Shown piece after piece: positions 1-10,738 of a DNA stretch of 64,000 bases. A program made the position numbers and the translations under genes. The stretch covers positions 482,880-546,879 of the forward strand of contig NZ_CABGGS010000012.1 of the NCBI RefSeq assembly GCF_902158555.1, read 5' to 3'. Each line of letters opens with the position of its first letter. Within the stretch, counting starts at the first letter, position 1. The notes beneath the pieces are model-generated. The model searched no databases and was not told the DNA's origin. It saw nothing but the letters and a program-made list of their open reading frames with translations. This DNA comes from Klebsiella spallanzanii (GTDB lineage: Bacteria; Pseudomonadota; Gammaproteobacteria; Enterobacterales; Enterobacteriaceae).

Positions 1-161
1 GCGTGAAGTTCGGTTAACAAAAACTCCGCGCGCTGCAGGCTGGCGCCGTGAACCAGCAGTATCTGCGTAGAGTGCCCGGCGAGCCAGGGGGCTGCGCTAC
101 GAGCAAGGCCGCGTCCAAAGCGGATATTGCCCGGTGTTAAAACGTTAAAAGAGGTCAACAT
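1..161 (-). CDS. Iron-containing alcohol dehydrogenase family protein, N-terminal part only
   Basis: The reading frame starts at an ATG at 161 and runs off the left edge, giving about 53 residues. The start of the protein (MLTSFNVLTP, then NIRFGRGL and QILLVHGASL) has the layout of the N-terminal NAD-binding domain of iron-type (group III) alcohol dehydrogenases and maleylacetate reductases: an aromatic-rich beta strand, an FGRG turn, then a strand ending LLVHGAS. The metal-binding histidines lie further along and are not in the window, so substrate and metal cannot be judged. It is divergent from the GST gene, with 120 bp between them. Family call moderate, substrate unknown. Confidence 0.6.
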   Translation of the reverse strand, partial: MLTSFNVLTPGNIRFGRGLARSAAPWLAGHSTQILLVHGASLQRAEFLLTELH

Positions 162-281
162 GTCGGGTACCTGTTCTGGAGAAAAATCCTGCAATCCACT
201 ATACACATTATCCCGCTGTACACCCGTTGCTGTTGGAGTATTGTGAAACAACCATCTCTTTTGGTTGAGGAATTGCTGACA

Positions 282-905
282 ATGATAAAAATACTGGGCA
301 AGCGCTCATCAATTAACGTGCGTAAAGTGCTGTGGACCTGCGAGGAAGCAGGGCTGGAGTATCAGCAGGAGGATTACGGTAGCGGGTTTCAGTCAATCGA
401 GACGCCGGAGTTTCGCGCCCTTAACCCGAATAGCCTGGTGCCGGTGCTGCTGGATGACGATTTTGTTCTCTGGGAGTCGAACAGTATCTGTCGTTATCTG
501 GCACGCAAAGCAGGGCGGGAAGACCTGCTCCCCGCAGCGCCGCAGGCTGCCGCCGAGGTAGAGCACTGGATGGACTGGCAGGCAACGGAGTTTAACAATG
601 CCTGGCGCTACGCCTTTATGGGGCTGGTGCGCAAGGATCCCCGTTTTCAGGATCCGGCGGCGATCAAAGAGAGCATTGCCGCCTGGACCCGCTGCGTGCA
701 GATTGTCAATGCGCAGCTTCAGCAAACCGGGGCGTGGGTCACAGGTAGCCAGTTTACCCTTGCGGATATTGTTCTTGGTCTGTCGGTGCATCGCTGGAAA
801 ATGACGCCGTTCGCCCACCCGGAAATGGCGGAGGTGGAGCGCTGGTATATGGCGCTGAATCAGCGTTCGGCGTTCAAGCGCCATGGGAATAATGGCGTGG
901 CGTAA
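282..905 (+). CDS. Glutathione S-transferase family protein
   Basis: This is a 207-residue cytosolic GST. The N-terminal thioredoxin-like domain (about residues 1-80) contains GKRSSINVRKVLW, the cis-proline segment NSLVPVLLDD and the ES-N-SICRYL motif that binds the gamma-glutamyl part of glutathione. The rest is the helical C-terminal domain with the capping motif TLADIVLGLSVHRW. I start it at the ATG at 282 because GAGG at 267-270 is a suitable ribosome-binding site; a longer frame opens at 243. It converges on gor, which regenerates reduced glutathione, so a joint role in thiol detoxification is a reasonable inference. The natural substrate is unknown. Confidence 0.85.
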   Translation: MIKILGKRSSINVRKVLWTCEEAGLEYQQEDYGSGFQSIETPEFRALNPNSLVPVLLDDDFVLWESNSICRYLARKAGREDLLPAAPQAAAEVEHWMDWQATEFNNAWRYAFMGLVRKDPRFQDPAAIKESIAAWTRCVQIVNAQLQQTGAWVTGSQFTLADIVLGLSVHRWKMTPFAHPEMAEVERWYMALNQRSAFKRHGNNGVA

Positions 906-910
906 AAATA

Positions 911-938
911 AAAAAGAAGCTCCGGAGAGCTTCTTTTT
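911..938. terminator. Bidirectional terminator between the GST gene and gor
   Basis: A perfect 9-bp stem (914-922 with 927-935) with a 4-nt loop is preceded by an A tract and followed by a T tract, so it can terminate both converging genes. Confidence 0.85.
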
Positions 939-955
939 AATGCCAGGTAAACGCC

Positions 956-2308
956 TTACCGCATCGTCACAAACTCTTCCGCTGCCGTTGGGTGGATCGC
1001 CACGGTATTGTCGAAGTCTTTCTTGGTCGCGCCCATTTTCAGCGCCACCGCGAAGCCCTGCAGCATTTCATCCATACCGAAGCCGATGCCGTGAATGCCG
1101 ACAATCTTCTCTTCCGGGCCGACGCAGACCAGCTTCATGCGGCACGGCTGGCGGTGTGAGGTTACGGCGGTATACATGGCGGTGAAAGAGGATTTATACA
1201 CTTTCACTGCGTCATCACCGTACTGCTCGCGTGCCTGCGGCTCAGTTAAGCCGACGGTACCGATCGGCGGATGGCTGAAGACCACGGTCGGGATGTTGCT
1301 GTAGTCCAGATGCTCGTCCGGCTTGTTGTTAAACAGGCGCTCGGAAAGGCGACGACCTGCGGCAACGGCAACCGGGGTCAGCTCAACGGCACCGGTATTA
1401 TCACCCACGGCGTAGATGCCAGGAACGTTGGTATTCTGCAATTTATCGACGACGATATAGCCTTTATCGTTGGTTTTCACGCCTGTCGCGGCCAGGTTGA
1501 AGTTATCGGTTGCCGGTTCGCGACCAATCGCCCAAATCAGGCAGTCGACGGTCTGGCTGCGGCCATCTTCCAGCTCCAGGGTCAGGCTACCATCGGCATT
1601 CTTGACCACCGCTTTCGGAATGGAGTTAGTGTGCAGCTGCGGGCCTTCGGCGTTCATCACTTCGACCAGCGTCTCGACGATTAGCGGATCAAAGCTGCGC
1701 AGCGGCGCGTGTTTACGCACAAACAGGTGGGTTTCTGCGCCGAGGCCGTTAATCACGCCCGCCAGCTCAACGGCGATATAGCCTGCGCCAACCACCGCAA
1801 CGCGCTTCGGCAGCGCCGGCAGTTCGAAGAAGCCGTCGGAATCAATACCGTACTCGACGCCCGGAATATTCGGATGGCTCGGACGACCGCCGGTGGCGAT
1901 CAGGATGTGATCGGCGGTGATGGTTTCACCATTCACTTCAACGGTTTTCGCATCGACAAAGCGCGCGAAGCCCTTAATCACATCGACCTTGTTTTTGCCC
2001 AGCACGTTATCGTAAGAGGTGTGGATACGATCGATGTAGGCGCTACGGCTGGCGACCAGTTTGTCCCAGTCGAAGTTATTGATGGTGGCATCAAAACCGT
2101 AATCCGGGCCATACAGATGGATGGCTTCGCGGATCTGCGCCGCATGCCACATGACTTTCTTCGGCACGCAGCCAACGTTCACGCAGGTGCCGCCCAGGTC
2201 TTTGGCTTCAATCAGCGCGCACTTCTGTCCATACATTGCCGCACGGTTGATGGAGGCGATGCCGCCGCTGCCGCCGCCGATAGCGATGTAGTCATAATGT
2301 TTGGTCAT
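956..2308 (-). CDS. gor: Glutathione reductase
   Basis: Reduces glutathione disulfide with NADPH, keeping the cytosolic glutathione pool reduced. The 450 residues equal the E. coli length. Visible features are the FAD-binding GGGSGG near the N-terminus, the redox-active disulfide in [13 protein letters not shown], a second dinucleotide fold ([11 protein letters not shown]) followed by VRKHAPLR, whose arginines give NADPH preference, the ATGG and AVGD FAD motifs, and the C-terminal HPTAAEEF carrying the catalytic histidine that acts across the dimer interface. It lies between the GST gene (convergent) and rlmJ (same strand). Identification is secure. Confidence 0.97.
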   Translation of the reverse strand: MTKHYDYIAIGGGSGGIASINRAAMYGQKCALIEAKDLGGTCVNVGCVPKKVMWHAAQIREAIHLYGPDYGFDATINNFDWDKLVASRSAYIDRIHTSYDNVLGKNKVDVIKGFARFVDAKTVEVNGETITADHILIATGGRPSHPNIPGVEYGIDSDGFFELPALPKRVAVVGAGYIAVELAGVINGLGAETHLFVRKHAPLRSFDPLIVETLVEVMNAEGPQLHTNSIPKAVVKNADGSLTLELEDGRSQTVDCLIWAIGREPATDNFNLAATGVKTNDKGYIVVDKLQNTNVPGIYAVGDNTGAVELTPVAVAAGRRLSERLFNNKPDEHLDYSNIPTVVFSHPPIGTVGLTEPQAREQYGDDAVKVYKSSFTAMYTAVTSHRQPCRMKLVCVGPEEKIVGIHGIGFGMDEMLQGFAVALKMGATKKDFDNTVAIHPTAAEEFVTMR

Positions 2309-2379
2309 GGCTCTGGTCCTTATTATTGAATGGCCGCGATTGTAGCGCGAGGCGTAAAAGGTTCCACCGATGGTTGCGA

Positions 2380-3222
2380 TTACTCAGGCACGATCCAACT
2401 AACCGTTGCATGGCCGATGCCGCTTGGAACCAGCGTTTTATGCAGCCACGGCAGCACGTTGTTCATTTGCTGTTCCAGCTTCCACGGCGGGTTGATGACG
2501 ATCATCCCGGAAGCGGTCATCCCGCGCTGGTCGCTGTCCGGGCGTACCGCCAGCTCGATTTGCAGAATTTTGCGAATGCCTGTGGCTTCTAACTCTTTGA
2601 TCATGCGCTTAATCTGCGCCCGCAGGACGACCGGATACCACAGCGCGTAGGTGCCGGTGGCAAAGCGTTTGTAGCCCTCATGAATACCGGTGACTACCGC
2701 CTGGTAATCGCTTTTGATTTCGTAAGGCGGGTCGATAAGCACCAGCCCACGGCGGGAAACCGGCGGTAGCTTCGACTTTAACTGCTGGTAGCCATCGGCT
2801 TTTTCTACCCGGGCGCGGTCATCTTTCTGGAATTCAGAACGCAGCAACGGGAAATCGCTTGGGTGCAGCTCGGTCATCTGCAGGCTGTCCTGCTCGCGCA
2901 GAAGCTGGCGGGCAATCAGCGGCGAGCCGGGGTAGTAGCGCAGCTGGCCGCTGCGGTTGAAATGCTGCACGACGGAGATATACGGCTCCAGCTCGGCGGG
3001 CAGATCATCCTGCTGCCAGATACGGGCGATACCTTCGAGATATTCACCGGTACGCTCAGCGTGTTCGCTGCTCAGTTGATAACGGCCTGCACCGGCGTGA
3101 GTGTCCAGATAGAGAAACGGTTTTTCTTTCTCTTTCAGTGATTCAATGATCAGGCTCTGAACGGTGTGTTTGAGAACGTCGGCGTGGTTGCCTGCGTGAA
3201 AGCTGTGGCGATAACTGAGCAT
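2380..3222 (-). CDS. rlmJ: 23S rRNA (adenine-2030-N6)-methyltransferase RlmJ
   Basis: Methylates N6 of A2030 in 23S rRNA using S-adenosylmethionine. The 280-residue protein starts [19 protein letters not shown] as in E. coli; an in-frame extension to 3312 lacks family similarity and was not used. The methyltransferase fold shows [10 protein letters not shown] (SAM loop) and the catalytic IDPPYE motif, a variant of the N6-adenine DPPY signature. It is transcribed towards gor, 71 bp away, and diverges from the PAP2 phosphatase gene. Confidence 0.95.
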   Translation of the reverse strand: MLSYRHSFHAGNHADVLKHTVQSLIIESLKEKEKPFLYLDTHAGAGRYQLSSEHAERTGEYLEGIARIWQQDDLPAELEPYISVVQHFNRSGQLRYYPGSPLIARQLLREQDSLQMTELHPSDFPLLRSEFQKDDRARVEKADGYQQLKSKLPPVSRRGLVLIDPPYEIKSDYQAVVTGIHEGYKRFATGTYALWYPVVLRAQIKRMIKELEATGIRKILQIELAVRPDSDQRGMTASGMIVINPPWKLEQQMNNVLPWLHKTLVPSGIGHATVSWIVPE

Positions 3223-3415
3223 GGATGCGGTGATTCCGGGAAGTAAACAAGATAACCGGTAGTTTACCGCAGATCCGCCTGGATTACCGCCTCCGGCACC
3301 GTGCTGTTTCAAATGCGGTTAAAGCGTTGCAAAACATAACCGTGTCATAAAAACGTAAAACAGGGGCGCTAGCGTCGCATGCAGGCAAGGTAACTATTTG
3401 TATAAAGGGAAAATA

Positions 3416-4687
3416 ATGAAACTGCAAATCACGCTTCTGGCATCGGCGCTCATCCTGGCGCTGCCGGTTCTGGCACAAGATGTCCCCCTGAATCAGGCGG
3501 CGGCGATGGCTAACGGCGTGACGCCAGCGGCTGCGAGTCCGGCATTCGACGCTGTGGAGAGCCAAAGCCTGGCCCAACTACGTAACGCGCTGAAAGGTGA
3601 TGCATCAACCCTCACTCGTGACCAACTGGAGCACGCCAAACAGAATAAAACCCAGGCGGATAAAGCGTGGCTGAAGGCCAGCGGTTACGATTTCCAGGCT
3701 AAAGCCAACCAGCAGGCGGGTATTGAACTGCTCTCGGCGTTCAGCACGTTGCCGAAGGCGGTCATACAGCAAAACCTGGAAACGGTCACCGCGATTAACC
3801 GCGATGCCGTGCAGACCTCTCGCCACCAGGCGCTGGCGGATGCTGAGGGGATCAGCTATCTCTATTTCCTCAGCGATGCGATGGGACCGCGTTTGGGGAA
3901 AGCGTTTTTGACCGCCTACGATAAAGGCGAACTCAGTAAGGCAGCTGCGCTGATTAAAGCTTCCGAAGTGAGTACCAGCGCGGCAAAAAAGCACTTTAAT
4001 AACCCGCGCCCGTTCCTGATTCAGGGGAACACCATCCATCTGGTGCCGGACGATGTGGTGGTAAAAGATAACAAACCGTATACCGCAGACGGCGGTTCGT
4101 TCCCGAGCGGACACACTAATACCGGCTATACCGACGCGCTACTGATGGCGGAAATGATCCCTGAGCGTTTTGATGCGCTGGTGACTCGCGGCGCTCGCTA
4201 TGGCTACTCGCGAATTGTGCTGGGCGTGCATTATCCGCTGGACGTCATGGGCTCGCGGATGGTGGCGCAACGTAACGTTGCGCACTACCTGAATGACGCT
4301 AAGTATCGTGCGTTGTTCAATGAAGCGCGCGACCAGCTGCGCGCGGCGCTTGAGAAGGAGTGCGGTATGACGTTGGCGGAATGCGCGAAGGTGCCTGCGA
4401 AGGATGACCCGTATCGCGACCCGGCAATGCGTGAGTTTTATCGCTTCACCATGACCTACAGCCTGCCGCAGCAGAAAGGCGAAAAACAGGGTCTGAAGGT
4501 GCCAGAAGGGGCTGAAGTGTTACTGGAAGCGGCGCTGCCGAATTTGTCCGCCGCGCAGCGCCGAGCGTTGATGGTTAAAACGGCTCTTCCTGCAGGGTAT
4601 CCGCTGTCGGGTGAGACCGGTGACCAGCAGTTCTGGCAGCGGCTGAATCTGCCAGCGGCATACCAGATGGCGGCTAAGGCTCATTAA
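3416..4687 (+). CDS. Periplasmic PAP2-family (class A-like acid) phosphatase
   Basis: A 423-residue exported phosphatase. The N-terminus (MKLQITLLASALILALPVLAQ) is a signal peptide with likely cleavage after LA. All three parts of the PAP2 active site are present: K-X6-RP (KKHFNNPRP), PSGH (GGSFPSGHTNTGY) and SR-X5-H-X3-D (SRIVLGVHYPLD). The protein is far longer than the roughly 250-residue class A acid phosphatases; it has an extra N-terminal helical part and a C-terminal tail of about 130 residues after the catalytic domain. The start is set by the signal peptide and a GGGAAAA ribosome site. In K-12, from memory, no such gene sits between rlmJ and envZ. Substrate unknown. Confidence 0.85.
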   Translation: MKLQITLLASALILALPVLAQDVPLNQAAAMANGVTPAAASPAFDAVESQSLAQLRNALKGDASTLTRDQLEHAKQNKTQADKAWLKASGYDFQAKANQQAGIELLSAFSTLPKAVIQQNLETVTAINRDAVQTSRHQALADAEGISYLYFLSDAMGPRLGKAFLTAYDKGELSKAAALIKASEVSTSAAKKHFNNPRPFLIQGNTIHLVPDDVVVKDNKPYTADGGSFPSGHTNTGYTDALLMAEMIPERFDALVTRGARYGYSRIVLGVHYPLDVMGSRMVAQRNVAHYLNDAKYRALFNEARDQLRAALEKECGMTLAECAKVPAKDDPYRDPAMREFYRFTMTYSLPQQKGEKQGLKVPEGAEVLLEAALPNLSAAQRRALMVKTALPAGYPLSGETGDQQFWQRLNLPAAYQMAAKAH

Positions 4688-4734
4688 AAATAACGGGGCG
4701 GCGGCTTGCGTCTACAAAACCGCTGAATAGCGTA

Positions 4735-4822
4735 CCCGGAGGCGGTGCTGGCGCACCTGTCCGGGCTACCGGCCCGCAGACGGCGGTGAATCCGTAGCTC
4801 GGGAAGCCGCAGCGCCACCGGG
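4735..4822. repeat. REP/BIME element between the PAP2 gene and envZ
   Basis: Two facing GC-rich palindromic units (CCCGGAGGCGGTGCTGGCGC, and GTAGCTCGGGAAGCCGCAGC running on to CCACCGGG) sit between convergent genes. They belong to the same family as the elements at 13.3, 22.6, 36.2, 50.2 and 63.7 kb. Such elements stabilise 3' ends and can limit read-through. Confidence 0.85.
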
Positions 4823-4847
4823 AAGAAGCAAGAGCAGGTTGTCAGAT

Positions 4848-6925
<2,078 letters not shown>

Positions 6926-7113
6926 TGTTTATACTCCCAAAGGTTCACTGCAATTGTCAGTGCGTATTCTCAAAAAAGCCCGGGTCGCTCACCAGCGAAA
7001 TCTGGTATATATTCCAGGCTAAATTGTTACAAAGCATATTTAACAGCAGCTTAAGTATACATTTAAGCATAAGACACATTATTTATCCTGTTGGTATTAT
7101 TACGTGCGACGAA

Positions 7114-7133
7114 TTGTGCGCAGCATTGCACAA
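7114..7133. promoter_or_regulatory. Palindrome in the ompR/greB divergent region
   Basis: TTGTGC, eight bases, then GCACAA forms a perfect inverted repeat 30 bp upstream of the greB start. The arms resemble CRP half sites, but the 8-bp spacer does not fit CRP. It could instead be an RNA hairpin in the greB leader or the site of another regulator. The rest of 6926-7162 is AT-rich, as expected for back-to-back promoters. Confidence 0.35.
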
Positions 7134-7162
7134 AGATCTGCAATCAGGAGCCGGAATCTTCG

Positions 7163-7636
7163 ATGAAAACGCCGCTGATCACCCGTGAAGGGTATGAAAA
7201 ACTAAAAAAAGAGATGGATTACCTGTGGCGCGAAGAGCGCCCGGAAGTCACGAAGAAAGTGACCTGGGCTGCAAGCCTCGGCGACCGCAGCGAAAACGCC
7301 GATTATCAGTACAACAAAAAACGCCTGCGCGAAATCGACCGCCGGGTGCGCTACCTGACCAAATGCCTTGAGCATCTGAAAATCGTTGATTACTCCCCGC
7401 AGCAGGAAGGCAAAGTGTTCTTCGGCGCGTGGGTGGAGATTGAAAACGATGATGGTGATACCAAGCGCTTTCGCATCGTCGGCTACGATGAAATCTTCGG
7501 GCGCAACGACTACATCTCTATCGACTCGCCCATGGCGCGCGCGCTGCTGAAAAAAGAGGTCGGCGACCTGGCTATCGTTAACACACCTGCGGGGGAAGCC
7601 GCCTGGTATGTGAATGAGATTGAATACATGAAATAA
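7163..7636 (+). CDS. greB: Transcript cleavage factor GreB
   Basis: Rescues backtracked RNA polymerase by stimulating cleavage of the RNA 3' end. The 157-residue protein has an N-terminal coiled coil (about residues 1-75) whose tip carries the acidic pair D41 and E44 in LGDRSENADYQ, and a C-terminal FKBP-like domain that binds the polymerase secondary-channel rim. The start is set by similarity to E. coli GreB (MKTPL-TREGYEKLK); AGGAG lies at 7146-7150, about 12 bases upstream, somewhat long. Confidence 0.96.
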   Translation: MKTPLITREGYEKLKKEMDYLWREERPEVTKKVTWAASLGDRSENADYQYNKKRLREIDRRVRYLTKCLEHLKIVDYSPQQEGKVFFGAWVEIENDDGDTKRFRIVGYDEIFGRNDYISIDSPMARALLKKEVGDLAIVNTPAGEAAWYVNEIEYMK

Positions 7637-7737
7637 GCCTGGAACATTCCGAGAGGCTTTGGTCGTGGCTGGCATTTTACCGTGCCAGTCCGTATAACTA
7701 TCCCCCTGATTTTTGATCCTAAAGATGAACTAAACCG

Positions 7738-10071
7738 ATGATGAATGATTCGCTCTGCCGCATTATTGCGGGTGAACTTCAGGCCAGGGCTGAACAGGTA
7801 GAAGCTGCCGTTCGCCTGCTTGATGAAGGGAACACCGTGCCGTTTATCGCACGCTATCGTAAAGAAGTCACCGGCGGTCTGGATGACACGCAGTTGCGTA
7901 ATCTGGAAACCCGCCTGGGTTATCTGCGTGAACTCGAAGATCGCCGCCAGGCAATTCTTAAGTCCATCGGCGAGCAGGGCAAACTGACCGAGGCGCTGGA
8001 AAAAGCCATCAACGGGACGTTGAGTAAGACCGAGCTCGAAGACCTCTATCTGCCGTATAAACCGAAGCGCCGCACCCGCGGGCAAATCGCCATTGAAGCG
8101 GGGCTGGAGCCGCTGGCCGAGCTGCTGTGGAACGAGCCGTCCCACGATCCGGAAACCGAAGCCGCTAAATATATCGACGCTGATAAAGGCGTTGCGGATA
8201 GCAAAGCCGCGCTCGACGGTGCACGCTATATCCTGATGGAACGCTTCGCTGAAGACGCCAGCCTGCTGGCAAAAGTGCGTGACTATCTGTGGAAAAATGC
8301 GCATCTGGTCGCGACCGTTGTTAGCGGCAAAGAAGAGGAAGGGGCGAAATTCCGCGACTACTTCGATCACCACGAACCGATCTCTACCGTGCCGTCGCAC
8401 CGCGCGTTGGCGATGTTCCGCGGCCGCAACGAAGGCGTACTGCAGCTCTCTTTAAACGCCGACCCGCAGTTCGATGAGCCGCCGAAAGAGAGCCACGGCG
8501 AGCAAATTATTATCGACCACCTCGGCCTGCGCTTGAATAACGCTCCGGCAGACAGCTGGCGTAAAGGCGTTGTGAGCTGGACATGGCGTATCAAGGTGCT
8601 GATGCACCTCGAAACCGAGCTGATGGGCACCGTGCGCGAGCGCGCCGAAGACGAAGCCATTAACGTTTTCGCTCGCAACCTGCATGACCTGCTGATGGCC
8701 GCTCCGGCCGGGCTACGCGCGACGATGGGCCTCGATCCGGGTCTGCGTACCGGGGTGAAAGTTGCCGTCGTTGACGGTACCGGCAAACTGGTCGCCACCG
8801 ATACCATTTACCCGCATACCGGGCAGGCCGCAAAAGCCGCAGTGGCGGTGGCTGCGCTGTGTGAAAAATACAACGTTGAGCTGGTGGCTATCGGCAACGG
8901 TACCGCTTCGCGTGAAACCGAGCGTTTCTTCCTCGATGTACAGAAACAGTTCCCGAAAGTCACCGCGCAGAAGGTGATTGTCAGCGAAGCGGGCGCGTCC
9001 GTTTATTCCGCCTCCGAACTGGCGGCGCTGGAGTTTCCGGACCTCGATGTTTCCCTGCGCGGCGCGGTCTCTATCGCGCGTCGTCTCCAGGATCCGCTGG
9101 CCGAGCTGGTAAAAATCGATCCGAAATCTATCGGCGTTGGCCAGTATCAGCACGATGTCAGCCAGACCCAACTGGCGCGTAAGCTGGACGCGGTAGTGGA
9201 AGACTGCGTGAACGCCGTTGGCGTCGATCTGAACACGGCTTCCGTTCCGCTGCTCACCCGGGTTGCCGGTCTGACCCGCATGATGGCGCAGAATATCGTC
9301 TCCTGGCGCGATGAGAACGGCCAGTTCCAGAACCGCCAGCAGCTGCTGAAAGTCAGCCGTCTGGGGCCAAAAGCCTTCGAACAGTGCGCGGGCTTCCTGC
9401 GTATCAACCACGGCGACAACCCGCTGGACGCCTCAACGGTGCACCCGGAAGCGTATCCTGTGGTGGAACGCATTCTGGCGGCGACTCAGCAGGCGTTGAA
9501 AGATCTGATGGGCAACAGCAGCGAGTTGCGAAACCTGAAAGCCGTCGATTTCACCGATGATAAATTTGGCGTGCCGACGGTTTCCGACATCATCAAAGAG
9601 CTGGAAAAACCGGGCCGCGATCCGCGTCCTGAGTTCAAAACCGCCCAGTTCGCCGACGGCGTGGAGACCATGAACGATCTGCTGCCAGGAATGATCCTCG
9701 AAGGCGCGGTTACCAACGTCACCAACTTCGGCGCCTTTGTTGATATTGGCGTTCACCAGGACGGCCTGGTGCACATCTCTTCTCTGTCGAATAAGTTCGT
9801 TGAAGACCCGCACACGGTAGTCAAAGCGGGCGATATCGTGAAGGTCAAAGTGATGGAAGTTGACATGCCGCGTAAGCGCATCGCGCTGACTATGCGCCTG
9901 GACGAACAGCCTGGCGATAGCAACGCGCGCCGGGGCGGTGGCGGTAACGATCGCCCTCAGGGCAATCGCCCGGCGGCGAAAGCGGCTAAACCTCGCGGTC
10001 GTGACGCACAGCCTGCGGGCAACAGCGCGATGATGGACGCGCTGGCGGCGGCAATGGGTAAAAAACGCTAA
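7738..10071 (+). CDS. yhgF: Tex-family RNA-binding protein (YhgF)
   Basis: A 777-residue relative of the Tex transcription accessory factor. Order of parts: an N-terminal helical region ([20 protein letters not shown]), a YqgF/RNase H-like domain opening at [16 protein letters not shown], helix-hairpin-helix repeats ([18 protein letters not shown] and following), and a C-terminal S1 RNA-binding domain ([23 protein letters not shown]). The Gly/Arg-rich tail ends [13 protein letters not shown]. The first ATG is used; the next codon is also ATG. The hairpin at 10090-10102 (CCCCTC/GAGGGG area) lacks a T-run and is a doubtful terminator. Confidence 0.95.
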   Translation: MMNDSLCRIIAGELQARAEQVEAAVRLLDEGNTVPFIARYRKEVTGGLDDTQLRNLETRLGYLRELEDRRQAILKSIGEQGKLTEALEKAINGTLSKTELEDLYLPYKPKRRTRGQIAIEAGLEPLAELLWNEPSHDPETEAAKYIDADKGVADSKAALDGARYILMERFAEDASLLAKVRDYLWKNAHLVATVVSGKEEEGAKFRDYFDHHEPISTVPSHRALAMFRGRNEGVLQLSLNADPQFDEPPKESHGEQIIIDHLGLRLNNAPADSWRKGVVSWTWRIKVLMHLETELMGTVRERAEDEAINVFARNLHDLLMAAPAGLRATMGLDPGLRTGVKVAVVDGTGKLVATDTIYPHTGQAAKAAVAVAALCEKYNVELVAIGNGTASRETERFFLDVQKQFPKVTAQKVIVSEAGASVYSASELAALEFPDLDVSLRGAVSIARRLQDPLAELVKIDPKSIGVGQYQHDVSQTQLARKLDAVVEDCVNAVGVDLNTASVPLLTRVAGLTRMMAQNIVSWRDENGQFQNRQQLLKVSRLGPKAFEQCAGFLRINHGDNPLDASTVHPEAYPVVERILAATQQALKDLMGNSSELRNLKAVDFTDDKFGVPTVSDIIKELEKPGRDPRPEFKTAQFADGVETMNDLLPGMILEGAVTNVTNFGAFVDIGVHQDGLVHISSLSNKFVEDPHTVVKAGDIVKVKVMEVDMPRKRIALTMRLDEQPGDSNARRGGGGNDRPQGNRPAAKAAKPRGRDAQPAGNSAMMDALAAAMGKKR

Positions 10072-10284
10072 TTTCTTTCCGGCCCCTCTTACCTGAGGGG
10101 CTGCTTCTCTTCAGACATTCGCCATATTGCGCAAACAATCATCAGTATTTTCTCATAATCTCTTAATAAGCGCGAATTAGGCCCAGTGAGATTATTATTT
10201 TCATTTCGTTAACCAACGAAACCTTAATTAAACATTAAGTAATTAAGAATAATTATTATCTCTGCGGCTGTTACAAAATAGAGT

Positions 10285-10298
10285 TTGCTCAACATCAA
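10285..10298. promoter_or_regulatory. Putative FNR site upstream of feoA
   Basis: TTGCTCAACATCAA matches the FNR consensus TTGAT-N4-ATCAA with one mismatch. In E. coli the feo operon is activated by FNR without oxygen, when ferrous iron is the available form. It lies about 190 bp before feoA and about 70 bp before the Fur box, in a 412-bp intergenic region (10072-10483). Confidence 0.65.
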
Positions 10299-10357
10299 CA
10301 AAAGCTCAATTTTCTGTTTAAAAAAAGATTCGACCGCATTATATGTATTGATGATAA

Positions 10358-10711
<354 letters not shown>

Positions 10712-10738
10712 TGCCTGACCGGCACTAAGAGCATGAAT

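Noticed and set aside
7114..7133. CRP binding site
   Set aside because: The arms resemble TGTGA/TCACA, but the spacer is 8 bp instead of 6 and both arms end in C/G.
10083..10105. Intrinsic terminator of the tex gene
   Set aside because: CCCCTC/GAGGGG forms a short hairpin but is followed by CTGCTTCTCTT, not a T-run; termination there is doubtful.
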